A stretch of 64,000 nucleotides of DNA. It comes from Haloterrigena sp. KLK7 (lineage in GTDB: Archaea; Halobacteriota; Halobacteria; Halobacteriales; Natrialbaceae). The DNA lies in the NCBI RefSeq assembly GCF_037914945.1, contig NZ_CP149790.1, positions 1 through 64,000 on the forward strand. The letters run 5' to 3'. Under the pieces are notes generated by a model. That model worked only from the letters and a program-made list of their open reading frames with translations, made no database searches and was not told the DNA's origin. Positions within the stretch are counted from its first letter, which is position 1. Each line of letters opens with the position of its first letter. This document shows, piece by piece, positions 1 to 8,260 of the stretch. Both the position numbers and the translations under genes were made by a program.

Positions 1-35
1 TTTCGGACGCGAATTACCAGAGACCTTCTAAACTT

Positions 36-500
36 CTCACACTGTGTCTATTATCGTCCACTGTGAACGGTGTGGACTGTGTAGAACGTGTAGACGGTTT
101 CCGCTACTGTTAAGTCACGGTGGCCGGATGATAGACGTGTCACTCGCCGCGACCGATCGCGCCGACTCACGACCGAACGATGTCTCCACTGTGTACACGG
201 TGTCCACTGCCCGCACCTCGAGGACCGTCCGCGCACCCGAACGTTCGGATCTGGATCCAGCGTTCGACACGGTTCGAACCACCCACACAGTTTACACATT
301 CCACACAGCTAACACTGTTCACAATGTGTAGACTGTCTGAACGCCGTCTGGACTATCCACAACGGACCGTCGGCGTGGATTCCAGCACGAGCCGACGGAG
401 ACATCGATTGGTTTCACATTCGAGACGGTCTCCACTGTTCGAACAGTGTGGACAGTGGGCTCCGTCTCCAATGTCAGAACAGTCCGCGATGTCCGGACCG
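36..500. repeat. Array of short palindromic motifs upstream of parA
   Basis: About 450 bp before parA is packed with degenerate copies of a motif close to CACTGT-N2-4-ACAGTG and its half-sites. The clearest are a perfect 16-bp palindrome (CACTGTTCGAACAGTG, 433-448), a near-perfect one (CACTGTGTACACGGTG, 187-202) and CACTGTGAACGGTG at 59-72. Further half-sites (GTGTAGAC, GTGTGGAC, TTTACACA, TTCACAAT) lie at about 76-94 and 285-340. No convincing gene is seen here. Its place directly before a parA gene suggests a centromere-like site or an autoregulatory operator. That role is inference from position. Confidence 0.6.
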
Positions 501-544
501 GTCCCCGCTCGAGATCGGACGCGGCGATGGAGGCGAACCCACGC

Positions 545-1381
545 ATGACGACTGAAACCCCACGCGCCGTCAGCGTCGCCCTGCAGAAGGGCGGCGTCGG
601 CAAGACGACCCTCGCGATCAACCTCGCCGAACGACTCGCCAACCGGGACAACGACGTCCTGCTCGTCGACTTAGACCAGCAGGGCAACGCCACCGAAGGC
701 GTCGGCCTGAGCGAGGCCTACACGAGCGACGTCCACATCGGAGACGTCTTGGAGGACGGTACCGGGACGACGCTCGGCGACGTGATCCGCTCGGCGGACG
801 CGTTCGACGTGTTACCCGCACACGAGGACCTCGATAGCGTCGAGAACAGCATCCGCAGCGCGACCTTCGGCGAGCTCTGGATCCGCAACGAGATCGTCGA
901 TCCGGTGCTCGGCGAGACGTACGACTACGTCGTCGTCGACTCGCCGCCGAACCTCGGACCGCTGGCCGACGCCTCGCTCATCTCGACGCAGAACGTCATC
1001 GTCCCGCTGCGGATGAGCGAGCCCAGCGTCAGCGGCTTCGAACGGATGTACACCCAGCAGATCGGGCCGATCCGCAAGGAGATCGACCTCGACATCCTCG
1101 CCATCGTCCCCAACTCGCTGGCCGGCGACAACGAGGAAAAGCGCATCATCAACGACCTCGAGGAATCTCAGTTCAGCGAGTTCCTGCCGCAGTTCGCCCG
1201 ATCCGAGCACTTCGACGATCCGGACTCGCCCGGCCCCGGCCTGCGCGAACGGATCGCCTTCCGCCGCGCCTGGCGCGAGGGCGTCCCGCTCGCCGAGTAC
1301 GACCCCGACAACGACATGCTCGATCGCCTGGACGAACTCGCCGCCATCGTCGAGCGCGGAGGTGTCGCCGATGCCCGATGA
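545..1381 (+). CDS. parA: ParA/Soj family chromosome-partitioning ATPase
   Basis: A deviant Walker ATPase of the ParA/MinD superfamily, expected to act on the nucleoid in DNA segregation. The deviant Walker A motif KGGVGKTT sits at about residues 15-22, a Walker A' LVDLDQQGNAT follows near 40-50, and a Walker B-like VVVDSPPNLGPLAD is near 125. The length of 278 aa is normal for the family. The frame stays open upstream to 446, but that stretch is basic and lies in the repeat array, so the ATG at 545 is preferred; the ATG at 527 is the alternative. The stop overlaps the next gene by 11 bp, so the two form an operon. The palindrome array upstream may be its operator or the partition site. Family assignment is secure; the cargo is unknown. 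Confidence 0.93.
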   Translation: MTTETPRAVSVALQKGGVGKTTLAINLAERLANRDNDVLLVDLDQQGNATEGVGLSEAYTSDVHIGDVLEDGTGTTLGDVIRSADAFDVLPAHEDLDSVENSIRSATFGELWIRNEIVDPVLGETYDYVVVDSPPNLGPLADASLISTQNVIVPLRMSEPSVSGFERMYTQQIGPIRKEIDLDILAIVPNSLAGDNEEKRIINDLEESQFSEFLPQFARSEHFDDPDSPGPGLRERIAFRRAWREGVPLAEYDPDNDMLDRLDELAAIVERGGVADAR

Positions 1382-1841
1382 CAACCGCTTCGCCGGACTG
1401 AGCGACGCCGTCGAGGACGACCCCGACGAGCAATCGGACGCCGAATCGGTGGCTACCGAGTCCTCGAGCGAGGAGACCGATTCGCCGACGGCCGAAGACG
1501 ATGCGCCCGCACCCGAATCCGAGAGCGGCGGCGGCTCGAGCGGATCCGAATCGGACTCGAGCACCGAGACGGGAGATACCGATGCCGATGTCGATGACGA
1601 TGCCGGTGATGACGACCCGACGGCGTTCCCGTTCGACGCGACCGAGAAGAAGACGGTGTACGTCCGTCCGGAGACGCTCGCCGATCTGGACGACGCGCGC
1701 GCGTTAGTAGATGCACAGCTGCGGACGGACCACGACGTTCGCGATCTGACCGGTCGCGAGTTCTACGACGCCGTCTTCCGGCTCGCGGCGGCGGACACCG
1801 AGGGCGTGATCGACGAGATTCTCGAGGCTCGCGAGGAGTAG
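1371..1841 (+). CDS. Small acidic ParA partner, probable DNA-binding protein
   Basis: A 156-residue protein translationally coupled to parA. The first 85 residues are a very acidic, Ser/Asp/Glu-rich and probably disordered tail. The last 70 residues form a compact segment starting near TEKKTVYVRPETL, with a beta-strand then helices, resembling a ribbon-helix-helix or small helical DNA-binding fold. There is no ParB N-terminal nuclease-like domain or KorB HTH visible. Its position makes it the likely ParB-equivalent (centromere binder) for the palindromes upstream, but no family was recognised with certainty. An ATG at 1362 in frame is a possible longer start; 1371 is preferred because the sequence after it resembles normal haloarchaeal N-termini. 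Confidence 0.75.
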   Translation: MPDDNRFAGLSDAVEDDPDEQSDAESVATESSSEETDSPTAEDDAPAPESESGGGSSGSESDSSTETGDTDADVDDDAGDDDPTAFPFDATEKKTVYVRPETLADLDDARALVDAQLRTDHDVRDLTGREFYDAVFRLAAADTEGVIDEILEAREE

Positions 1842-3866
1842 CTACTTGTCGGCGACGCTCTCGTCGCTTGCGTCCTCATCGATTTCGTCATCGTCGATTT
1901 CGTCATCGTCGATTTCATCATCGCCGGTTTCATCGCTTTCGTCGGTGACACCGTTTTCGGAGCCGTCGTCGCGTTCGACGGTCTGCTCGCGAATCGTCAT
2001 CCCCTTTCGGCCGAGATGCTGGAGCTGTTTGCGGGCGAAGTCCTCCTCGCGGGTCCCCCGCGTCGCGAGCACGTAGACGAGCGCGCCGCCGGCCGGGCGC
2101 ATCGTTCGGCCGGCCCGTTGGGTGCCCTGCCGTCTCGAGCCGCCCAGTCCCGAGGCGACGATCGCCAGATCGGCCGTCGGGAGGTCGATTCCCTCGTCAC
2201 CGACCCGGGAAACGATCAGCAGATCGCGTTCGTTCCGGCGGAACTCGTCGAGCAGCCGTCGGCGCTCGTGGTGGGGCGTCTCGCCGCTGAGGAAGGGGAC
2301 GTCCAGCGCGGCCGAAAGGTCTCGTCCCTGCTCGAGATAGTCGACGAAGACCAGCGCCTTCGAGTCGGGGTGGGCCGACAGCAGGTATCGCACCTCGTCG
2401 ACTTTCCCGCGATTCTTCGCGGCGATCCGGTACTTCTCTTGACCGTCGGCAGAGGCGTAGGCGTTCCCTTGCTCGTCGTCGCCCCACGGGACGTAGCGGA
2501 TCTCGAGTTCCGGTTCGGCGACGAAGCCGGCCTCGAACAGCGCCTCCCAGTCGGTGCCGATCGGTGGACCCACGAGGGTGAAAATCTCCTTCTGGCGGTC
2601 GTCCTCTCGGATGGGGCTGGCCGAGAGGCCGAGTCGGTGTTTGGACTGGAGGTGCGTGCTCCGGCGGTAGACGTCCGAGGGGACGTGCTGGCACTCGTCG
2701 AAGATCACCAGTCCCCACTCGCGGTCGTCGAACAGCGAGCGGTGCCGATCCATCCCCGCGATCTGGTAGGTCGCGATCGTCACCGGCCGGACCTCCTTGC
2801 GCCCGCCGTGGTACTGGCCGATCTGCTCCGGTTCGAGCGAGGTGTACTCGAGGATCGTGTCGGCCCACTGCCGGGCCAGATCGCGGCTCGGCACCAACAC
2901 CAGCGTCTCGCCGTCGACGTGGGCCATCGCCCCCATCGCGGCGACCGTCTTCCCGCTGCCCGGCGGTCCGACGAAGACGCCCTCGCCGGCCTCCGCGAAG
3001 CGGTCGACCCACGTCCGCTGGTAGTCTCGGAGTCGAACCTCGAGATCGATGGGAAGGTCCTCGCCGGACTCGAGTTCGCGGTGGTCCTGTACCGGGTAGC
3101 CCGCCTCGTAGAGGATCCGTTTGATCGCTGCCTCCGAGCCCTCCCGGACCCAGTCCTCGGTGTCCGAGATCGGCGCGTGGACGTGTTCCTCGTCGAGTTT
3201 CTGCCGGGCGACGTTACCCATCACTTCGGGACTCTTCGCCTCGAGGACGGTGTAGCCCTCCTCGTGGGTCGTCAGCCGGAACTGGTGGGCTCGATCCCAC
3301 TGGCTGCGGACCCACTCCTCGAGTCCCTCTGAGCGCTGGCCGAGCGCCTGGCGCATCGTCCGGGCCAGCGCCTCCCAGGAGTCGTGGGGCGCCTGCCAGA
3401 TGTCCTCGGGCCTGACGACGTAGCGATACCCCTGTTCGCCGTTGCCGTCCGCGAGGTGGGCGAACTGGGCGAGCTGTGCACGGGTGAACTGGTCCGGCCG
3501 ATCGACGACGATCTCGCGGCGCTTCGGGAAGACGACGACCCGCTCCCGGTCGGTCAGGTCCTCGAGTTCGCTGGGATACCAGACGACGGGATCCGTTTCG
3601 ACGGAGAGGCGCTGGATATCGTTTCGATCTGCAAGGGACTCGAGTTCTTCGCGGGCGCGTTCCTGCGTGATATCCAGGGCTCGGGAGAGGGCCGCGGCGG
3701 TGAGCACCGGTCGGCCCGCCTCCTGCGATGCGTCGTGGAAGTCCGCGAGCGTGAACTGCTCGTCGTCCTGCTCGTCTCCGGTGGGATCGCTGTCCTCGCC
3801 GGCCGCTGAATCCTCGGGTCGCTGGCTCTCGCCACCGGTCGCTTCCGAAGCACGTTCGTCGGTCAC
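1842..3866 (-). CDS. XPB/Rad25-type superfamily 2 DNA helicase
   Basis: A DEAD/DEAH-type SF2 helicase of the archaeal XPB group, with a probable DNA repair or transcription-linked role. Walker A GPPGSGKT lies near residue 300, the DECQH box near 387, and motif VI (QRAGRTMRP) near 584. About 290 residues precede the helicase core, as in XPB proteins with an N-terminal damage-recognition-like region. The C-terminus is a run of DDEID repeats, a low-complexity acidic tail. I chose the GTG at 3866 (protein about 674 aa) because the sequence after it is acidic, whereas the 38 codons upstream to 3980 are basic and run into the 24-bp repeats. It is convergent with the parA partner gene, the stop codons touching at 1841/1842, and co-directional with orc1. 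Confidence 0.88.
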   Translation of the reverse strand: MTDERASEATGGESQRPEDSAAGEDSDPTGDEQDDEQFTLADFHDASQEAGRPVLTAAALSRALDITQERAREELESLADRNDIQRLSVETDPVVWYPSELEDLTDRERVVVFPKRREIVVDRPDQFTRAQLAQFAHLADGNGEQGYRYVVRPEDIWQAPHDSWEALARTMRQALGQRSEGLEEWVRSQWDRAHQFRLTTHEEGYTVLEAKSPEVMGNVARQKLDEEHVHAPISDTEDWVREGSEAAIKRILYEAGYPVQDHRELESGEDLPIDLEVRLRDYQRTWVDRFAEAGEGVFVGPPGSGKTVAAMGAMAHVDGETLVLVPSRDLARQWADTILEYTSLEPEQIGQYHGGRKEVRPVTIATYQIAGMDRHRSLFDDREWGLVIFDECQHVPSDVYRRSTHLQSKHRLGLSASPIREDDRQKEIFTLVGPPIGTDWEALFEAGFVAEPELEIRYVPWGDDEQGNAYASADGQEKYRIAAKNRGKVDEVRYLLSAHPDSKALVFVDYLEQGRDLSAALDVPFLSGETPHHERRRLLDEFRRNERDLLIVSRVGDEGIDLPTADLAIVASGLGGSRRQGTQRAGRTMRPAGGALVYVLATRGTREEDFARKQLQHLGRKGMTIREQTVERDDGSENGVTDESDETGDDEIDDDEIDDDEIDEDASDESVADK

Positions 3867-3941
3867 TGGCCGGTCGTAACGGCGGTGCGGGTAAACCGAT
3901 TTCGTTCGACTCGATTGGAGTGTAGTGAGAGGCCCTTTTGA

Positions 3942-4067
3942 GAACAGATTAAGCGATGGTGTGTCCGTTTGCCAGAACACATGAAACGGTGGTGTGTCTG
4001 ATGTGCTTCATAGGAACACATGAAGCAGTGGTGTGTCCTCGGAGAACACATGAAGTGCTGGGGTGTC
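3942..4067. repeat. Four 24-bp repeats between helicase and orc1
   Basis: Four copies of a 24-bp unit, consensus GAACACATGAANCNGTGGTG plus TGTC, lie at 3942-3965, 3975-3998, 4014-4037 and 4044-4067. The first copy is the most diverged and the last has GGGG in place of GTGG. They end just upstream of the helicase start and follow the 3' end of orc1. The GAANCNGTGG core resembles the origin boxes elsewhere in this window, so they may be binding sites for an Orc protein or operators for the helicase gene. Function is inferred. Confidence 0.7.
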
Positions 4068-4139
4068 TATGTTAGACTCGAGCGTCCGTCTCGAGAATGC
4101 TATTGTCATCAGCGTCTTGTGACCGATTTCGTCTTTTAG

Positions 4140-5378
4140 CTAAATCGTCGTGAATTCTTCACCGGAGTCAGGAAGGTACTCGATGAGACTCCGATGTGCA
4201 CCGAATTCGCTGATAATCGTCTGTAGCGCGTCGACGACAGTCGCGATGTCGCGATTGAGTTCATGCTCACGGTACGTTCCACCCTTCTGACCGCGGTGTT
4301 CCATGTGCGAAAGCGTTAGATTGAGGATCTCGAAATCGGACAGGAAACTGCGCATTCGGCGGGCAGTACGGGGATCACGACCCTGGAACTCACAGAGTTC
4401 TTTGTAGCGCTGGTAGACAATCCGTGACCGGGCTGGTGTAGTATCCTCTGCTGCCAGTGTGGTCAACGCGTAAAGTGTGAGTTGCTCGTGTTCAGTGAGG
4501 TCACGCATGATGTTCATGCTCTGCTGTGCCTCGAGTTTCTCCTGAGCGCGTTCGACGTGGTCAGTCGTCACTGAATCCGCGTTCTCGGTGCGTGCAAGAT
4601 CGCCAGCCTTCCGAAGGAGTGTAATCGCTCGTCGGGCGTCGCCACCGTCCTGACGACCAAGGGCTGCACACAACGCAATCACTCCTTCTTCGAGTGCGTT
4701 CTGGTGAAATGCGATATCGGCCCGCTGTTCGAGGACCTTCTGGAGCTCTTCCGTGCCGTATGGCGGGAACGAAATCTCGGTTTCACACAGAGACGATTGA
4801 ACCTTCGCATCGAGCTGCTCCCGGAACGTCGAGTCGTTACTGATCCCGATGAGGCCGAGCTGAATGTTGTCGATATATCCGTTGTTGTCGGCACGAGAAA
4901 TCTGGTAGAGGAACGTGTCGTCCGTGATGTGATCGATCTCGTCGAGAATAATGATCACGGTCCCAGAGAGCTTATTGAGTTCATCCCAGAGAAGACGATA
5001 GACTTTGGATTGAGGATGGCCGGTTTCGGCAATGTGGTGTTCAGGGTCTCGGAGATTGTTCACCAGACTAATCGCGGCCTGGTAGCTCGTGCTGAGGCCG
5101 TCGCAGTTGAGTGAGATGACAGAGAGATCAACTTCAAAATGTTTCGCTGATTCCCGAAGCTCGTTCAGTAAGAAGTTCGTCACCGCAGTCTTGCCGACAC
5201 CGGTCTTACCGTAGATGAAGATGTTGTCGGGGTACTCACCGTTGATGATCGGCTGTAGGGCCGCTTCGTACTCCTCAATCTCGTTATCCCGACCGACGAT
5301 GTCGTCTGGAACGTACTCGACTTTGAGTGTATTCCGACGTTTGTACAACGTATCGTCCGGCTGGAATCGAGGAGCCAT
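4140..5378 (-). CDS. Orc1/Cdc6 replication initiator (origin 1)
   Basis: Origin recognition AAA+ ATPase, 412 aa, the usual length for archaeal Orc1/Cdc6. Walker A GKTGVGKT is at about residues 57-64, Walker B ILDEID near 143, and a sensor-1 region LIGISND near 180. The initiator-specific region and a C-terminal winged helix fill residues 290-412. The gene points away from a large origin (5434-6387), the standard arrangement for a cognate initiator-origin pair. Codon use is noticeably less GC-rich than in the flanking helicase and pilus genes (for example runs such as AAT, ATT, TTC near 4700-5000), which hints at a separate history for the orc-origin module. No orc paralogue number can be assigned from the sequence alone. 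Confidence 0.95.
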   Translation of the reverse strand: MAPRFQPDDTLYKRRNTLKVEYVPDDIVGRDNEIEEYEAALQPIINGEYPDNIFIYGKTGVGKTAVTNFLLNELRESAKHFEVDLSVISLNCDGLSTSYQAAISLVNNLRDPEHHIAETGHPQSKVYRLLWDELNKLSGTVIIILDEIDHITDDTFLYQISRADNNGYIDNIQLGLIGISNDSTFREQLDAKVQSSLCETEISFPPYGTEELQKVLEQRADIAFHQNALEEGVIALCAALGRQDGGDARRAITLLRKAGDLARTENADSVTTDHVERAQEKLEAQQSMNIMRDLTEHEQLTLYALTTLAAEDTTPARSRIVYQRYKELCEFQGRDPRTARRMRSFLSDFEILNLTLSHMEHRGQKGGTYREHELNRDIATVVDALQTIISEFGAHRSLIEYLPDSGEEFTTI

Positions 5379-5433
5379 ATTGTGTTCAACTGATTCAAGC
5401 TAGAATCATAATTGTTTCGACCACTGTTTCCGC

Positions 5434-5831
5434 TATTTCCAGTATAACCACCTGGGGGTCTGATTTCCACTATTTGATATCGACCCCGTCGTTTCCAGTT
5501 TATTGGGAAAATGTCGTGTTGGCTGTCACGTGGCAGGCTCCCAGACGAACCGACTCTTGATGAGGAACCTCCCCACTATTTCCAGTAAAGACATCAGATC
5601 ACGAGTGACTGACCCACCCCGTCGTTTCCAGTAATTCGCGGTAACTCCAGCTGGCAGGTCACAAGAGAGGGAAGAACCACCGGGTTCCGGTATTTCCAGT
5701 AAATAGTTCTTTATATACAGGACAGACCCCTCCATTTCCAGTATACTCGACAAAAATTTGAACCAGTATACTGCGGGGGATTCTGCCGTCGGACATGACG
5801 GGGCGCCCCTACCCCACTGTTTCCAGTAAAG
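5434..5831 (-). repeat. Left origin-box array (origin 1)
   Basis: Boxes on the orc1 side carry the core TTTCCAGT preceded by a C-run: near 5434-5446 (no C-run), 5484-5500, 5571-5590, 5617-5636, 5687-5706 (weak C-run), 5727-5746 and 5812-5831. The best copies read CCCCACTATTTCCAGTAAAG and CCCCACTGTTTCCAGTAAAG. Spacing is irregular, about 30-90 bp. An extra palindrome CCAGTATACTG at about 5763 is followed by a G-run in the opposite orientation. Confidence 0.85.
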
Positions 5832-5990
5832 CGCCATGAAAGAGAACCATTTAGCAGACTCTGATATGGCAAAACATTTATCACAATAGCGCTTGAGTTA
5901 GTCCATAGGAGAGCTAGAGGGGATTTATTTTAGATCCTCCCAGACAAAATAAAATAGCGGTAGAGTTCGAGAGACCTTCGTCGTTAGTTT
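5832..5990. other. AT-rich duplex-unwinding candidate (origin 1)
   Basis: This 160-bp stretch is much richer in A and T than its surroundings (for example AAAACATTTATCACAATAG near 5872 and a TTTATTTTAGATCC run near 5924). It is bounded by outward-facing boxes at 5812-5831 and 5992-6008, the usual position of a DNA unwinding element. It contains no gene. Confidence 0.7.
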
Positions 5991-5991
5991 A

Positions 5992-6387
5992 ACTGGAAAT
6001 CGTGGGGGGAGAGTAGGTGGGTACAACCGTCAACTCTCATCTTGTACGTTAACTAGTGGAAATAGTGGGGTGTAACACTCATCAGGCGACTCGTCGGGTA
6101 AATTAACCTACGTGTCTCGAAAGGAGTACTGATTCTCATTGATCATGGACTCCGTTAGGCGATACGCATCTCTCTTTGTGTACGATCAGTCAGTGATCAT
6201 AGCCTATCTCTCGGTCCGCTTGGAGTCCGTCAGTCCAGATTTCTCCCAAAGGCTGGGAGGGGATACACGAAACAGTGGTAGGTGGGGCCTCCGTTGAATT
6301 GCTAACAGCGGAACTGGTGGGGTGGGGCTAATTCGAATGCGCTGCGTATATGATTCAACGAGTGGAGTTACAGCGGAAGTAGTGGTG
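5992..6387 (+). repeat. Right origin-box array (origin 1)
   Basis: Boxes in the opposite orientation to the left array: ACTGGAAATCGTGGGGG (5992-6008), AACTAGTGGAAATAGTGGGG (6051-6070), a weaker GAAACAGTGGTAGGTGGGG near 6268-6287, TAACAGCGGAACTGGTGGGG (6303-6322) and TTACAGCGGAAGTAGTGGTG (6368-6387). The outer copies drift toward a sub-type beginning TAACAGCGGAA, which reappears as a lone copy at 11313. Confidence 0.8.
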
Positions 6388-6435
6388 TGATTTATATACC
6401 TACTTCTGTACCAGACGCCCTGTCCATCGTAGGAG

Positions 6436-8253
6436 TCAGAAGAAGAAGTCAATAACCCCTACAGTCACGGCGTACAGCACCATCGAGGTCGTCAGCGCGC
6501 GACCGACGTGGTAGCCGATGAGCGCTCGGTCGACGCCGTGACGAAGCGCGATCGAAAGCGGGAGCAGGATGAAACACAGCATGACGAGATAGATCCCGAT
6601 CACGATCGCGAGGGGTTCGGCGGGGAACGCGGCCGCGTCGACCTCGCTCGAGGTGAACACGTCCTGACTCGCCATCATCGCGGCCATGCCGACGGTGACG
6701 CCGGCGACCATCGGTGCGAAGTACGCCGCCGTGGCGTCGAGCGTCCCCGTCACCTTGGCGAGGTTCCGTTTGGTCTCGGCTTCGACCTCCGACAGCTCCT
6801 CGAGGTGGTCGGCCATCGAGACGATCGCGCGCCCGGCGGGCTTGCCCTCGCTCGAGGCGATCGCCAGCAGCGCCGCCGTGCCTCGAGCGCGGGGGCTCGG
6901 AACGTCCTCGAGCGCGCCGTGGCTGCCGAGGAAGGCCGATTCGACGCCGATCTGGAGGCGCCGCTGCAGGCCGGCGGCGTGTTCGAAGACGGCGCCGGTC
7001 GCTCCCGGGACGCGGGTCGCCGCGAGCTCGACGGCCGACTCGACGGACTCGCCGTCGGAGACCTGCCGGCCGACGATGTAGAGAGCGTCGGTGAGGTGGT
7101 CCTCGACGTCGCGAACGTAGTGGCGGACCGCGAGAATCGGGCTGTAGACGGCCAGCAGCGCGACGCCGAGACCGAAACCGCCGGCGACGACCGGCGCGAG
7201 GTGCGCGGGGCCGACTGCGACCACGATCGCGTAGACGCCGCTGCCGGCGAGAACGCCCCACAGCGCCCGGAGCCACAGTCGGTCGGGAACGTCGGGATGG
7301 TCGTGGCCGATCGTCGGCGGCGGAAACGCGACCGGCCGGCGAACGAGCAGGTACGCTCCCGCGCCGACGAGACAGGCGGGAAGCGCGACGTCGTAGAGGA
7401 AGACCAGGATCCAGATATTGATCGAGACGCCCACCATCGGGACGGTCGGGACGAGCGCGATCAGCGCCAGCGGGAGCATGATCCCGAACGCGAACAGTCC
7501 GGTCGTCAGCGTCCGAATCGACGCCGTGAACTCCGCCATTTGGCTGCGTGTCCCGTCGAGGACGGCCGCGAGCGATCGATCGAGCGTCCGCTCGCGTTCG
7601 CCCGCCGGTGCGTCCTGTGCCGCCGCGAGCAGGTGCGCCGATCGCCGGAGCGCCGGGAACCGATCGGCCCACGCCTCGGTAAAGGAGAGCAGTCCCGTCT
7701 TCGATGTGCCAATCGATCGGTCGATATGCGCCGCGAGATCGTCCGAGAGCGGCCCGGAACCGGTATCTGCCGCGAACCGGACGGCGCTCTCGAGGGACGG
7801 CTGGATCTGCATCCGGAGGACCGCGCGACCGACGAGATTCGGCGTCTCGCCGAGGGCCTCGGTCCGCCGGAACGCGGCCTGAAGTCGCGGGAGCGAGCGA
7901 ACCGTGTAGGTCGTCGCGATCGGCGTCACGAGGGCGAAAAAGAGGACGAACGTGAGCGGTGCGCCCAGCGGGAGTAACAGGAGCGGCGGCACGACCGCCA
8001 GCATTCCGGCCCCGTATCCCGCCCGAACGATCGTCTCCGCATCGTGGGGCGAATCGACGAACGAGAGCGCCTCCTCGAGGTCGGCGGACGGCTCGACGGC
8101 GGCGGGATAGAGCGCGGCGAGCGAGCGAACGAGCGTCACGCGCTGGCCGGCCGAGCGCGTAGTTTCGGATATCTCGTCCGTGATTTCGGTGGTATCAGTG
8201 ATCTCGGTCGCACCGGTGTCGGAGACGCCGGCGGAGTCGGATGGGCGGGCCAT
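6436..8253 (-). CDS. pilC: Type IV pilus assembly membrane protein PilC/TadC family
   Basis: Polytopic inner-membrane platform protein of the archaeal type IV pilus machine (GspF/TadC superfamily), about 605 aa. After an acidic Thr-rich N-terminus there are two GspF-like halves, each with a cytoplasmic helical bundle and pairs of hydrophobic segments; strong membrane segments include the region around MLPLALIALVPTVPMVGV and the C-terminal stretch that ends GVIDFFF. The start at 8253 lies 8 bp after the pilB stop, so the two are co-transcribed. The frame is open upstream but that part overlaps pilB and is shadow. It would organise pilin assembly with PilB. Family confidence is high; which of several haloarchaeal PilC paralogues this is cannot be told. 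Confidence 0.9.
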   Translation of the reverse strand: MARPSDSAGVSDTGATEITDTTEITDEISETTRSAGQRVTLVRSLAALYPAAVEPSADLEEALSFVDSPHDAETIVRAGYGAGMLAVVPPLLLLPLGAPLTFVLFFALVTPIATTYTVRSLPRLQAAFRRTEALGETPNLVGRAVLRMQIQPSLESAVRFAADTGSGPLSDDLAAHIDRSIGTSKTGLLSFTEAWADRFPALRRSAHLLAAAQDAPAGERERTLDRSLAAVLDGTRSQMAEFTASIRTLTTGLFAFGIMLPLALIALVPTVPMVGVSINIWILVFLYDVALPACLVGAGAYLLVRRPVAFPPPTIGHDHPDVPDRLWLRALWGVLAGSGVYAIVVAVGPAHLAPVVAGGFGLGVALLAVYSPILAVRHYVRDVEDHLTDALYIVGRQVSDGESVESAVELAATRVPGATGAVFEHAAGLQRRLQIGVESAFLGSHGALEDVPSPRARGTAALLAIASSEGKPAGRAIVSMADHLEELSEVEAETKRNLAKVTGTLDATAAYFAPMVAGVTVGMAAMMASQDVFTSSEVDAAAFPAEPLAIVIGIYLVMLCFILLPLSIALRHGVDRALIGYHVGRALTTSMVLYAVTVGVIDFFF

Positions 8254-8260
8254 CGATCGA

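Larger units (their letters stand above)
5434..6387. other. Replication origin 1 (origin boxes flanking an AT-rich element)
   Basis: The roughly 1-kb region between orc1 and pilC lacks genes and has the architecture of a haloarchaeal oriC. One set of boxes reads CCCC-N3-4-TTTCCAGT and a second set, on the far side, reads ACTGGAAA-N3-4-GGGG, so the two sets are inverted relative to each other. An AT-rich stretch lies between them. The G-run ends of both sets point outward. The box matches the known haloarchaeal ORB layout (a dyad half near TGGAAAC and an adjacent G-string). This is a prediction from sequence; origin activity is not shown. Confidence 0.88.

Noticed and set aside
6508-7977. 489-codon open frame antisense to pilC
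   Set aside because: Low-complexity R/D/E translation, typical of an antisense shadow in high-GC haloarchaeal genes.
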